Shown here piece by piece: positions 10,742 through 22,198 of a stretch of DNA of 64,000 bases (position 1 is the first letter of the stretch; each line of letters begins with the position of its first letter). This stretch comes from Ceratopteris richardii (lineage: Eukaryota; Streptophyta; Polypodiopsida; Polypodiales; Pteridaceae). The position numbers and the translations under genes are program-made. The stretch spans positions 67,423,997 to 67,487,996 of the forward strand of contig CM035435.1 of the NCBI GenBank assembly GCA_020310875.1, written 5' to 3'. Below the pieces are notes generated by a model. That model saw nothing but the letters and a program-made list of their open reading frames with translations, ran no database searches and was not told the DNA's origin.

Positions 10742-11297
10742 GGTGTAGGTTGATGCTTGGCATCGTCTTTAAGGTGAAATCTATGCTTGGCATCGACCTT
10801 GTGCAACAAGTTGATGCCTGCCATCAACTTTGTGGTGCAAAGTCAATGCTTAGCATCGACTTTGTGGTGCAAGTTGATGTGAGGCATCAAATTTGAGTGC
10901 AAGTCAATGCCAAGCATCAACTTTGCACCACAAAGTCAATGCAATGCATCGACTTGTAGCACAAAGTCGATGTCAAGCACGAACTTGCACCTAAAAGTCA
11001 ATGCTTGGCATCAACCTGCACCTCAAAGTCGATGTCAGGCATTCATCTGTGCTATAAAGTTGATATGTGGCATTGACTTGCACCTCAAAGTCGATGTTTG
11101 GCATCGAGTTCTAGTTGGCTAGATAGCTCATGCATATCAATGGCAAGTCGATGTCAGGTATCGACTTGCACCTCTAGGTGGATGCCTCACATCAACTTGT
11201 CTCTCAAAGTTGATGCCTAGCATTGAGTTTGAGAGACAAGTTGATGTGAGGCATCGACTTGCACCTCCAGGTCGATGAGTGGCATCCACTTGCATGT
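10742..11297. repeat. 30-32 bp minisatellite with palindromic unit
   Basis: About 17 diverged copies of a unit built on AAGTCGATG..AGGCATCGACTT. Successive ATGC..GGCATC cores start at about 10753, 10783, 10814, 10846, 10877 and 10907, a 30-32 base period. Each unit contains its own inverted repeat (GTCGATG / CATCGAC), so the array is nearly symmetrical and stays open in frames on both strands. The open frames here are therefore not evidence of genes. Confidence 0.88.
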
Positions 11298-12689
11298 AGA
11301 AAAATAGCAAATTTGCATGTACATAAAAATTAAGACATGAAATATAAGAGTTCTCTATGATAGTAAAAGGGAATCTATTTGGAATCTTTTTTTTGAAGCA
11401 AGATTTTTGGGTACCTCTGAGTATTCTTGGCAACACTATTCTTCTCCATTTGCTTGTCTTTGCTTGTTTGATAGGCTCTGTGCTCTTTTGGTCTTAGTTC
11501 TCTATTGCTCTCTCTCCCTCTCTCTCTCTCTCTCGGCTCATGGATTTTAGAAATGAGACTGATCTCCTCCTCCAATATTTATGGGACTTGCATCGCTTGA
11601 AGTGGCACCTGACTAGATCTAATTGAATCAGACTAGGCCCTAACCAGATTAACAGACTAGATTGTGTAGTTGATTCAAGAACCACTAGGTTTGCTCACCA
11701 ATTTTAACACAATCAACAGTTGGATAGGGGAGGATTGGGTTCTCTTTTCTCCACATTCTTATTTCCTTTCTTTTTGGAGGTCAACATAGTGGATAAGGAA
11801 AAGAGATGGTTCCTTTTTATTCCAATGTATAATATCACAAAACTTTATAGTATCTTCATAGTTGAACATACCATACTTTATCATGTATGTCAAACTTTAT
11901 TCAGTATCAAAACTTTATTATGTATCTCAAAACTTTGTCAGGTCAAACTTGGTCAGAATAAATCACATAGTTAATGATGTCTGATCATATTGTACTTTTT
12001 CTTAATCTTCATATCTACCCATAATAATTTGCATAATCTATCTTAATATCTACTTGATGTGACACTCACTTGATGTTACAGTTCCACTGTTTAAAAAGGT
12101 ATCCCATTTTCATTTCTCTTTGAAATAAGTGAAGATGAGCTCTATCTTTTCAGTAGATGCCTAGGCATCAGCTTCCTCTAGTCACCTTGATAGAATTCCG
12201 AATTCGTTGTTTTTAGTTCATTCTTTCCTCCCGAGTAATGTCCATGGCTTAGAATGTGTTGATTCTATGTTTTCAGTTGAGTCATTTAAGTTAGATTCTC
12301 AATGCAATGTTGCTCAACTAAATGGACCTCTTGATCTCTCTCCTGATCCACCCATTGATCTCCCTTCTGATTCAAGTGCATGTGGAGTAAAGGATGTTAG
12401 CAAAGAGAAAGAAAGACAAAGCATACTCAATCTACATTTTAAGAGAGAAGGCCTCATGACGTAAGTAAAAAAAGATTTCAATTTCTTACTTTAGATAGAT
12501 GAATTGCTCGGGATATTCTCGCCAAAGTCCGTTCATATCTTCTTTTGATAGAGTTTTGTTCATTAACTCTTGTGCAAAAGAAAAGATAATATGAGATCAT
12601 TGGAGATGTATGTGCTAATCCACGAATCGAAATCTGCACGTTTGCTTTCGAACTCAAAGAGCGCAACAATCATGATGCCTATTGATCGG
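11298..12689. other. no recognised gene; short CT repeat at 11509-11534
   Basis: AT-rich DNA with a CT microsatellite. The longest frame (12207-12464) has a Pro/Ser/Asp-rich stretch (LDLSPDPPIDLPSDSS) but starts and ends without context, and I recognise no family in it. I see no LTR, PBS or splice structure. Confidence 0.35.
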
Positions 12690-12704
12690 AGTGATTGCGT
12701 AATT
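12690..12704. repeat. LINE target-site duplication, left copy
   Basis: AGTGATTGCGTAATT, identical to 13285-13299. Confidence 0.93.
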
Positions 12705-13284
12705 TTTTTTATATTAAGGAAGTTCGGCATTAGCCTACTCTCCCGGACTTGAATTAAATAAAGAAAGAAAAGTACAAGAGAAGGGGACTAGTGGCCACGG
12801 GACCCCCCAAATCCCACAAAGCAGGGGAAGCTTTTACAGAGGTTAGATGGCATTACAAAGAAGGTTAATCACCCTCTCATCACCCTCATGAGGGGCCCAC
12901 TTAGGTTTAAGCTTGTTATTGATCAAAAGGAGAACTTGATGGTGCCTGAAGGGAGGGGGGGATTTCTTACAGTTAGCAATCCTTTTGCAAAGGAGGAACA
13001 ACGATTTCTCGATTGACCACTCCTTGGGGGAGTCACCGAAGTTTAGAGCACATCTTTCCTGCCAGATTTTCCATAGGACCTCCCCTCTGATGGCATTCCA
13101 GAGAGTCGCGGAGCAGCCGATCGCTTCTCCCAGCAGGGCCTGCTGCCAACTGAGATGTCTCTGAAGTCTAAATTTCTTTCCAACTGTCTGCCAGAGTCTG
13201 TTGGAGTTGGGGTAGGTAAAGAAGATGTGTGGAACATCTTCGATAGACCGGTAGCAGCGTTTGCACCAGGGAGGGATCCCACAA
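12705..13284 (-). mobile_element. 5'-truncated LINE (3' end only)
   Basis: A 580-base minus-strand insertion between perfect 15-base duplications. The 3' end runs through the same tail as the full LINE at 29166-35469 (AAGTCCGGGAGA, then GCCGAACTTCCTT) and ends in an A-rich tail next to the left duplication. The 5' end starts inside the ORF2 zinc-binding domain. This is classic target-primed insertion with incomplete reverse transcription. Confidence 0.94.
12945..13284 (-). pseudogene. LINE ORF2 C-terminal fragment (zf-RVT region)
   Basis: The minus-strand frame reads IPPWCKRCYRSIEDVPHIFF, then WQQALLGEAIGC, LWNAIRGEVLWKIWQERC and PKEWSIEKSLFLL. The full LINE reads VPPWCKRCHRCIEDLAHLFF, WQQVLLGEAVGC and LWNAIRGETLWKIWRERC at matching places (about 34905-35200). 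It is the reverse-transcriptase-associated zinc-binding region and lacks the catalytic domains. Confidence 0.9.
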
Positions 13285-13299
13285 AGTGATTGCGTAATT
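13285..13299. repeat. LINE target-site duplication, right copy
   Basis: AGTGATTGCGTAATT, identical to 12690-12704. Confidence 0.93.
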
Positions 13300-13489
13300 A
13301 GTTTGATACTTATTATCTATCATAATGTGCGATTGACAGAACAGGAAGCCAAAAAGTTTGCGCTAACACATAGATCATTAGAAGACGGAAGCAACATTGG
13401 TACATAATGCAACTTCTTAATCTAAATATTTTCACTTGCGATCTGCGCAAACAAAAGGCACAGTTAAAAGCATCAACCAACCTTCAAAA

Positions 13490-14265
13490 GGTCGCAGATA
13501 GGGCTTGAACTCACAGCCATACCCAGATGACATCTTTTCTCTATCCATCATAATAGGCACGTTCCTACTTCTATTCTACTGTAGAGATAAAGAAGGCTTC
13601 ATATCGGACGTGTTGCATAACCTTCTTCGTCAAAAGCAAAAGGAACAAGTTATCTAAAGTCGTTGGCAGTTGAGGATCAAACCCGTGCACTTGTCATGTA
13701 GAGGCTTCCTCTTGTCCAATATGAAATAAGAGCTTTTTATCGTTGTAACTGCTAGGAAAAACTTCTCCATAAGCATAATATAGAGCAGAGTCAGTGGCGG
13801 CTGAGGATCAAACCCGTGCACTTATCATGCAGAGGCTTCCTCTTGAAATAAGAGCTTTTTATCGCTATAACCACTAGACAAAACTTCTCCACAAGCATAA
13901 TACAGAGCATATTGCACAGAGGCTCCCAGGATTTGTTCTCATGACGTTTGGAAGATTGAGACTCTCCGCTAACCATGGGAGCAACCAGGTTCATAACACT
14001 TGGTTAAATTAATTTTTATATTCTTATATAGTCCAAAACTTCACCAAAAAGGGAATCAGGTGGAAGTACAATGGATTCGATCTTCCGACCTTGAGTGGAT
14101 GATGGCCTTTCACTTATCCATTCCTCCAAACACACTCGGCAATCACTAGTATGGCCTGCAGTAAAGGATAAAACTGCATATCATCTTCATCCAATATAGT
14201 GTGCGGGGATCGAGCCAAGGACATCAACCCATAGGGTAATGCGTTCCAACCATTACAATACAAGC
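13490..14265 (-). repeat. array of six tRNA-like (pol III box A/B) modules
   Basis: On the minus strand six box-B-like motifs (GGTTCRANNCC consensus) lie at about 13501-13514, 13672-13683, 13803-13813, 13928-13940, 14073-14084 and 14205-14216, spaced roughly 125-170 bases. Each has a box-A-like motif 40-75 bases upstream on that strand, for example TAGTGGTTATAGCG (about 13862-13877) and CATGGTTAGCGGAGAG (about 13961-13976). Modules two and three are near copies (shared GCACGGGTTTGATCCTC). No module folds into a full tRNA that I can draw, so they are tRNA-derived SINE units or a decayed tRNA-gene cluster. The call rests on motif pairs only. Confidence 0.55.
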
Positions 14266-16829
14266 GTTGGATTGCTTATGTGTTCTTTTATATCTGTTTG
14301 CATTCTGTACATATACTCTGCTAAACCCAAAGAAGGAGAAGGTAACACAACACTCAAAGACGCAGGATGAGCCCTGGAACCTAGCTTCTTGCTAAAAGAA
14401 ATTATTGCTCGATCTACATGAGCTACATATGTAGATGCTGCATCTATATTCTCCCAATCCAAAGAGAAGGATGAGCAAAAGCCATGCAAATGGATATCTC
14501 AAGGATGGAGAATAACTCTTCGAGAGGCTCAATGGAAGGACATAGCTTAATTTGAAGATAAGTACTTTACAAATTGATGTTTTCATTTAAATATTTGCTT
14601 TGCTCTATGCTTTCATATGGAATGCATTGCTATTATCATTGAAAGGAGAATACCACCACGTGTATGCACTCACCTTCATTTGCATGCAAGAACAGGCATT
14701 TGCATATGCATGATCGTTTGTTAAGTAGTTGAATACTTATACTTTTGTTACCTTCTTTTTTCTAACTCGACTTAGATAACTAGGGAAAATAGAAAAGTAG
14801 GTAGTTGCAAGGCTCCTAGCTACCATGCAACTCAAGTAGCTAGTTTGTTTTTCCCAAACGTGATACTTAAGTATCACAAATCAGGAGTCTTGATTAGCAA
14901 AAGTAGGCCCTTCGAAATTCAAGTGTTCACTTTTAAGTTTAGGAGAAAACTAGATAAAAGTAGTATCTCAAGATATTTCAAGATAACTTCAAGAGCAAGG
15001 AAACAGAAGATATGAAGTAATTAACTTCCAAGATCTTCTTGAAACACTTCAAGATAAAGTGTTGTTAATTTGGAAATATTTCATAAATTTTTGAAAAAGT
15101 TGGACTTTGATTTTGAGTTGATCTTTTCAAACCAAGGATTTGATTGACTAAGTCAAGCACCAAGTTCTTAGTGTAACTTGGTAAATTCACTCTTTTGACT
15201 CAAAGAAACGCACAAGAATTGCATTCCGGTAAGGATTCAAAAAGACTCAATATGACATGAACTTAGTCTCAAGTGAAGAATTATTTGAGTACAAAACTCA
15301 TAACCAGAACCTCATTGGGTTGACACACAGATGTTGGTTACCACACTAGTATCTTTTGGTTGGATGACGTTTTTGATTTGCTTTGAATCTTTTTGAGAAT
15401 CCAGTTTATTTCTCTTAAAGATAGAAAAAATGCTTCAATACCCTCTTGAAATAGATCTTTGAGAAGTGAAAGTCCTAAGTCATCTAGAGTTTGACTTATA
15501 GCAAGTTTACGTATCTTCAAAGTTTGAATTGATTGAACAGAGTTTTAGTTCTTCAAAGTTTGAGTTCTTCCTTTGCGCTTTCCAAATCTTTTGGATTTGA
15601 CTCACATATGGTATCTGATTCTTCTCACAAAAGTCAAGGGTTAGTCGGATAGAGCCAGGTAAGTAAATTAAACATCCTAGATAGATGTTTTGTACAAGAA
15701 CCTTTTCAAACATCAAAAGATGATAAGTGCAAGATTGACTTATTCATTTGAGTTTGCTTCAAGTTATGGCATGAAGGATTTCCTTGAGTCTAGTATACTC
15801 TAGAATAGAGAAGTTATGAATTTCTCAGTAGATTGACAATTCCCAAGAGCTTTTAGCTCAAGTCTATGAGAAAAATGTCCTAACTTGGACAATTTTCATT
15901 TGACTTTGAATTGGTCAAGTTATAGTATGGTTGACTCAAAGAAAATGGTAAACTTTCTCCTATAGTTTACATAGGATTTTTAAACTCATTAGGACAAAGT
16001 AGTCCTCTAGTCAGGTAAAAAATCATGTAACTATTGGATAGGAGTAAACCATTGTACAAACATCCAAGTTAGATGTTTGGGACAACCAAACAAGTTCTCC
16101 AAGCCAAATTCAAGTGAATCAAGAGTTCTGAAATTCTTGCGAGGGATAAGAATCCTAACTTAGTTACTAAGTCCATGCCCTAGTCATGCCTGGAAATGGA
16201 CTAGTAATCCACCCAGTTCACGTGTTTGTGCCTAGATCGCACCTAGTAAAAAAATGTGAATTGGTTAGGGATGTTGTGGATATAGAAGAAGAAGAAGAGA
16301 GCTCGCAACAGTCTCAGACTAAATCAAGTGCATTAGATGATGGGGGTGTAGACATAGATCAAGAAAGTTGTGAGTTGAGATAAAAATCCATAACATTTTT
16401 AATACTTATATAAATGCTTTTGAAGTAGTTTTCTTAACAAAACCATGTTCTATAGCAATTTTGACTATCCGATATCCACCATTGAAAACATGTTCAATGT
16501 TTAATTTTTGTATAAGCTTGTTTATCACTTTTATATTTTTTTATGTACATTTTGGACATGTCAATGTTAAATCGAGTAAAATTTTGGCCACATTTTTATC
16601 TTTTTTTTTGAAGAAATGATATATCCATCACTTTTAACCTTAGAATTCAATCATCTCATGGAAGTATATGCACAAGATTTTAATTCAATGCTTGTATGAA
16701 GTCGTATGCATAGGTTCAAGCACTTAGGATTGCCATATATACCAATAGCTCCCGCTAAAGCCTAAGATTCTTGAGTTTTGAATTTTGAATTTTCCAAAAG
16801 TTCATCATATCATAGAGCATTGTGTTGAG
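14266..16829. other. no recognised gene
   Basis: AT-rich DNA with many CAAGT/CTTGA words. It holds a perfect 18-base palindrome at 14860-14877. The longest plausible frame is 16186-16383, which has an acidic Ser-rich end (IEEEEESSQQSQ) but no family resemblance. I see no LTR ends or domains. Confidence 0.4.
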
Positions 16830-17530
16830 AACCCAAGGAATTAGAGAGGAAGAGGATACAACAGAGGTGGATATGAAGCTCTTAGAGGCACATACAAATA
16901 CTCATATGGATACAACAACAATACCTACAACAACAAACACCAAGGAGCAGACAAAGGAAGAAGAGATTAAAATAGTTATAGAGATGATCAATCCCAAGAG
17001 GATTCACTTCTACTTATGATTATTACAATGAAGGAAGGTAAAAAGCATCAACATGTATTCTACATTGACTCTAGATGCTCCAACCATGTAGTAGGGAACA
17101 TAGCTTTGCTTTCAGAATTGGACGATTCAAAGAATAAGCATGAAATGTAAAGGAAGCCTATGGAGAAGATAGGAAATGTAAAGACTTTGAATAGTAATAT
17201 GAATTTTTTCAGCACAATTCTCTATGTATGAAGTATTACTACAACTATTAAAAGTGTAGGTCAGACTATGTAGAAACGTTTGCATGTGAGATTAACAGAG
17301 CATGAAGCAAACCTAGAGGATCCATATCAAGGATTCAAGAGGATGTCCATGGGAGAAAAAGAAGGGATATTGTTTACCTTTCAACTCCAAGGCACTAAAA
17401 ACATTGCTACAGGTTTGGCATAAAAGGTTGTCTCCCATTGGAGAAGGAGCCCTCAAACAAATGAGTGGAGATCAAAGTGTGCTTTGACTGCCTAAGGGCA
17501 TAACAATGCCCCATTTAGAAAAAAAAAAGT
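16830..17530 (+). pseudogene. copia gag tail, protease and pre-integrase remnant
   Basis: The stretch follows element B closely at DNA level: gag tail (RGRGYNRGGYEA-like, with ACAACAACA runs), protease FYIDSRCSNHVVGNIALL at about 17060-17110, then LFTFQLQGTKNIA and a pre-integrase piece with WHKRL joined after a deletion of about ten codons. Stops and frameshifts are frequent. The protease has DSR where DSG is expected. No LTRs accompany it. Confidence 0.82.
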
Positions 17531-17632
17531 GGCTTGTGTTGCTTATGCAATCCTATTTCCAACGAGAGCATCATATAAGTGATGCAAAAGAACAAAACGG
17601 GATTGAATTGTGCAAGTGATGCACTACAACAG

Positions 17633-17950
17633 ATTGATGGTATACCGAGGTTTTTACCGAGGGAAATGAACGCGGCTTTATTTGCCGCGACGCCAGTGTA
17701 AAGGTCGGTATGCGCGTCGGTACCAAAGCGTCGGTATATGCGTCGGTATATGCATCGGTATATGCATCGGTATATGCATCGGTATATGTGTCGGTATAAG
17801 TGTCGGTAATAGCGGCGCCCATACCGATGCCTATACCGAGGCCTCTGCTCGCGTACTGTCACATATACCGTCGCTTGCTGGGTGTACGGATGCTTATTCC
17901 GATGACATTACTAGGAGTACCATCGCGTATACCGACGACCATACCTGCAA
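17633..17950. repeat. CACTA subterminal repeats
   Basis: Direct 12-base copies (TATGCATCGGTA) at about 17723-17790 grade into scattered GGTATACCG/CGGTATA words in both orientations up to 17950. In CACTA elements such repeats bind the TnpA-type protein. Confidence 0.7.
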
Positions 17951-17953
17951 AAT

Positions 17954-18041
17954 TTTTTTTGGGTAGAGTGTGTTGTCTTTTGCTATAGCAACATTACCAT
18001 GATGTTGCTTAACAAAAGACAATACGCTCTGCCTAAAAAAA
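17954..18041. repeat. long inverted repeat (hairpin) with about 40-base arms
   Basis: Left arm 17954-17994 and right arm 18002-18041 pair along nearly their whole length, around a 7-base loop. Arms include GTTGTCTTTTG / ACAAAAGACAAT and GCAACAT / ATGTTGC, with a few mismatches. It sits between the CACTA subterminal repeats and the transposase-like gene. Confidence 0.85.
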
Positions 18042-18404
18042 CCAAGTACATGTGATGTGTACTCTAATGTTAACCGAAATATGATTTCATGAAACAGAGT
18101 ATTATTGGACACAAAAGAGATAATCATAATGAACCATGAACCATGTACAAAAGAAGTTATATATTTCAATAATGAAGCATGTACAAGAGTGTGGCAAACT
18201 ACTGTCATATATGACGCTTTTACAAAATGTGGCAAAGCAATGCATTGCCATATGAAAATCAAATACAAAATTTTGGTGTTCCACTGCCATACACATGCAA
18301 AGAACGTTCCATATCAACAGTCTTGCAACAAAGAACATTAATGGAATGAGATAAATTCACATGCAAATTACAAACAACAAGTAAAAACCAAGTTTATAAA
18401 TTAA

Positions 18405-18960
18405 TTACCTCATCGCAAATGCTTCCATGAAATGACCGCACCGCGTCCCTCCAAGTCCTCCACTAGTGCAATCAACCCATGACGATATCCATAAGACTCC
18501 TCCGTTCGTGTTGGAGGACGATCCATTGCCAGCTCCTGAAACAAATATACAAAAGATTAGAGGAACATACATGAGAAATTTAACACAAATAAATTCAATA
18601 AATGAAATGGTACTTACAAACTCATGATGCATCGTGTCATATCCACCGTTGCCCAAATGTGACGGTCCAATCGTATCTAAATGTGTGGTTGCGGCATCTC
18701 GCTGCTGGCGATATCCCTCAGGAGTCTACTGCTGCTCGTCACGAATCATGTCCCACTCCTCAGCATCTAACCATACAGGCTTTGGTAAGCCTGCTCTGAA
18801 AGCATCATGAGCCTCGGATTGTCGATGGGACATAACCCACATGCGGTGTGCATAATCCACTCTGAACTGACAAGAGACTGTCCATCGACTGGTCAGAACT
18901 CCTGATAAATTATCTATGTGATATAATTCTTCCGATCTTTATCCTGCTCACTCCATTTCA
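18405..18960 (-). pseudogene. CACTA transposase-like fragment with intact intron
   Basis: Exon 1 (about 18960-18618) reads FRVDYAHRMWVMSHRQ, LPKPVWLDAEEWDMIRDEQ, then TPEGYRQQRDAATTH and GGYDTMHHEF. The intron is 18536-18617, with GTAAGT donor and TTTCAG acceptor. Exon 2 continues in frame: ELAMDRPPTRTEESYGYRHG, LIALVEDLEG, ending near 18405. This is the layout of plant CACTA second-ORF proteins (Ptta/En/Spm transposase family), in which a WLDAEEW-type block is followed by a GR.PT..E segment. One TAG interrupts exon 1 and a TGA ends exon 2 early. Family assignment is by resemblance only. Confidence 0.6.
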
Positions 18961-19050
18961 GCATGATAGAGTATCCAAACTGGATGGAGCATCTATCACC
19001 GGAGCTCCATCTCGGATACTATACACCTTGGAGTCATCATGGTCATGAGT

Positions 19051-19260
19051 GTTGGTGCAATTCAAGCCTTCACAATTTGGCTTGGATTACTTCATGAAGA
19101 CACCACTTGAAGGAAGGAACATAGGAACTTATGCTTATAAGTTCTTACTATTTTACTCCTTTTCACTAAACGTTGTGAAATGGACCATTTTTTGCTTGAT
19201 TTCATGATGTTTAGGTCCAAATAAAAAGACAACATGTCTTTGTTCTCCTTTGTTGTGACT
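19051..19260 (+). repeat. copia LTR fragment (TGTTGGTGCAATTC type)
   Basis: It starts exactly TGTTGGTGCAATTCAAGCC, with TTTGGCTTGG following, like the start of element B's LTR at 7798. The alignment fades after about 200 bases. It abuts the CACTA gene fragment, so it marks an insertion there. The far end is not identified. Confidence 0.68.
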
Positions 19261-20730
19261 CAGTGTTTAGTGATGCAGATGAAGATGGAAATGATAGCAG
19301 ATGCTTCTTTTGTGTATATTTTTAGCTACACACCTTTGATTGAGGTCTTCTAAGTATCATTTTATGTAGCCAATAAAGAGATCTTCAAGTCTTTTGAAGA
19401 GTGCAGGCCCTCAAAAATGCAATGTACAGAGTGTTATATTTTTCCTATGCAATCCTAAAGATAGTTGAAGGTTTGGATTATCTTCAAAATCTCTTTTGAG
19501 CTCTTCATTTAGAGATTCATTGGTGCAAAGATGGTTGGGAGAGGAGTATATGAGCACTTGTGCTTTGGCCTTGTTTCCATTTTACCATGTATGATCATTG
19601 TGGTAGCTCCTCCTTATGAGAATAGCACATAATCTTGTCAAGTATTTGGCATGTGAGATAGCATTGTGCTTTATCTTATACGTTTATGCCATAATGAGTC
19701 TGATCATAGTATTCTCAATGGATGTATAGTGGCATGGTGGTATATATTTTGCATATGGATTTACTTGTCAGTTGCACATAATTTATGAGAGTTGATTTTG
19801 GATCTTAGTTAGTACTTGTATTCTTGTTTTCTTTGCAGGTACATGTCTGAATCGGAGCCTCAGTTGCACACCCGTTTGTCACCTTGATCCACCATTCTAT
19901 TAGCATATGCTCATTGATTTGATATCTTATTTGCTGTTGTGATTCTTGGCATATATGGATGGTGATTCCCATTAATTTGGATGATATATTGAATGCTTTA
20001 GATCATGATATGGATGATTAGGCAAAGCATTGTGATGATACTTAGTAAGAGTTAGATCATGGGCTTGAAATTGATGTTGATGTTATGGATTTAGCTCATG
20101 TGTAGCATGATGATACACTTGGTGTGGTAGATCAAGATAGTTCTTATGATACATAGTGTATGGTAGAGCATATTATCTCTCAGGATGCACAACTAGATAC
20201 ATCGTTGGTTAATAGTATGGCTGATTTGGATGGAGGAGTCATGAGTTATGCATTAATTCTTGGATTTGCTCATGCTAGATGTTGATATGGATATGTCAAG
20301 ACACACTAGTCTTGATAGTGGTGCTTTGGATGCCTTGGATATAGGCTTCGTTGACATGGTTAGGCTATCTATAATCACACAAGTTTTTTCAGCATTGTGG
20401 GGTCTAATGTATGGATTATTATGCTTGAGTCTGGACATTGCAATTGTTATTGCAGCATTTGCGCTTGGAGTTGTCAAATATTCCATGATTAACAGAGGCA
20501 TAGAGTGAGTGTGAGCTTTTTAGGAACATCCGTTCTTGCATGAGTTAGATGTGAGCTCAAATCTTTCCAATATGAGTCTAGAGCAGCTTGAGGTGCATGG
20601 ATACACCTTGTTTGAGGCATTTGGTGTAGGCTAGTCAATATATGGGTTGACATTTGGATGCTTCATGTACATTATTGTATAGTACTACATCATTCTTTGT
20701 ATATGTTTCCACTTGCGGTTACATTGACCC
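19261..20730 (+). other. degraded LTR-element interior, possible extra ORF
   Basis: No gag or pol motif is readable. At about 19965-20270 one frame gives an Asp-rich trail broken by TAG codons (ILNALDHDMDD, LEIDVDVMDLAHV, DTLGVVDQDSSYD). The frame at 20260-20508 (TTG start, 82 codons) continues the acidic style (LDVDMDMS) and then has two hydrophobic stretches (FSALWGLMYGLLCLSLDIAI, VIAAFALGVV). It lies 225 bases before a polypurine-like tract, where some plant copia elements carry an additional membrane-type ORF. That identity is speculative. Confidence 0.35.
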
Positions 20731-20732
20731 CT

Positions 20733-20785
20733 AAGTGGGAGATTATTGGGGATGTAAGGGTCATGTGATCTTACCCCTATGTTCA

Positions 20786-20789
<4 letters not shown>
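20733..20789 (+). promoter_or_regulatory. polypurine tract and LTR start (degraded)
   Basis: AAGTGGGAGA at 20733-20742 followed by TTATTGGGGATGTAAGGG matches the common plant copia arrangement of polypurine tract then LTR (usually TGTTGGGG). The first LTR bases read TATT, so the terminal TG is mutated. The presumed LTR contains the microsatellite that follows; its end is not identified. Confidence 0.55.
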
Positions 20790-21504
<715 letters not shown>

Positions 21505-22198
21505 CTATTCACATTCATCATTAGTACATTTTAATGATTTTTCATTAAAAAAATTACCATGTGTATGATTTTGCCTTGCATATGCATCTTGCCCCTGATT
21601 ATACCAATAATCATGAGACATATAACCAAGTTTATCACAATTAGAACATGTAATACCTAGATTTCCTAGATATGAACTATGTCCTCTTCCAAAATAGAAA
21701 TATCTCCCCCTACCATGCATAATCATATCTGAGTTACTTGCAACGTAATTATTGTTTATCTAATTTTGACCTCCATGACCTCTAAAAGTTCCTCTTCTAC
21801 CACCTTTACAATCATGCTGATTTCCAACATGAAGTGCATGACCTACGCTACCTCTCTTCATCAATTACCCACCATTTATATTAATTTATTCTCTTATCAT
21901 AAGTGAAACCAACTCATCAAAATCACGTAATTCCTCTCTCAGAAATACAAAAGTTGTAAAATCAAACAATTCAAAACAAACGCAACTAAATCATCATCCT
22001 CATCTATGCATCAAATTGAACTAAGTGCATCAACAATGTGCTTAATTTTAAAAATATAATCATCTACCAACTATCATACATCTTTGTGTAACTTATTTAA
22101 CTCATTCTTGAGTTGAATACACTGTGCCTTTGTTGTCATTGAAAATAGCCATTCTAAGGCTTCCCAAATCTCCTTACTTCTTTTCAACACCTATATAT
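21505..22198 (-). pseudogene. copia gag remnant (element D), part 1
   Basis: Minus-strand reading gives EIWEALEWLFSMTTKAQ, LKNELNKLHKD (UBN2-type capsid) at about 22090-22190, then Gly/Arg-rich linker and a decayed zinc knuckle CSNCDKLGYMSHDY at about 21620-21660 (last Cys is Tyr). It is cut at 22198 by element C; the other part lies at 28567-28770. Stops and frameshifts are frequent. Confidence 0.75.
22194..22198. repeat. TSD of copia C, left (TATAT)
   Basis: TATAT, repeated at 28567-28571 immediately outside the 3' LTR. Confidence 0.85.

Larger units (their letters stand above)
17622..19050 (+). mobile_element. CACTA (En/Spm-type) element, left part
   Basis: CACTACAACA at 17622 matches the CACTA terminal inverted repeat start. 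It is followed at 17633-17950 by many short subterminal repeats (GGTATA.CG and TATGCATCGG in both orientations), as is usual for transposase binding in this superfamily. A minus-strand, intron-containing transposase-like gene follows. No right end (TGTAGTG) was found; a copia LTR piece begins at 19051, so the element is cut. Confidence 0.72.

Noticed and set aside
10742..11297. CRISPR-like array
   Set aside because: Units are contiguous diverged repeats without unique spacers, in a plant nuclear context.
10618..11436. Open frames on both strands across the minisatellite
   Set aside because: The 30-32 base palindromic unit keeps frames open by chance; no domain resemblance.
12207..12464. 85-codon frame with Pro/Asp/Ser-rich segment
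   Set aside because: No family resemblance, no splice or promoter context; kept only as a note.
16186..16383. 65-codon acidic frame
   Set aside because: Too short, no similarity recognised, within AT-rich debris.
18102..18341. Overlapping frames on both strands right of the hairpin
   Set aside because: Mutually antisense, lie between the hairpin and the transposase-like exon, no similarity.
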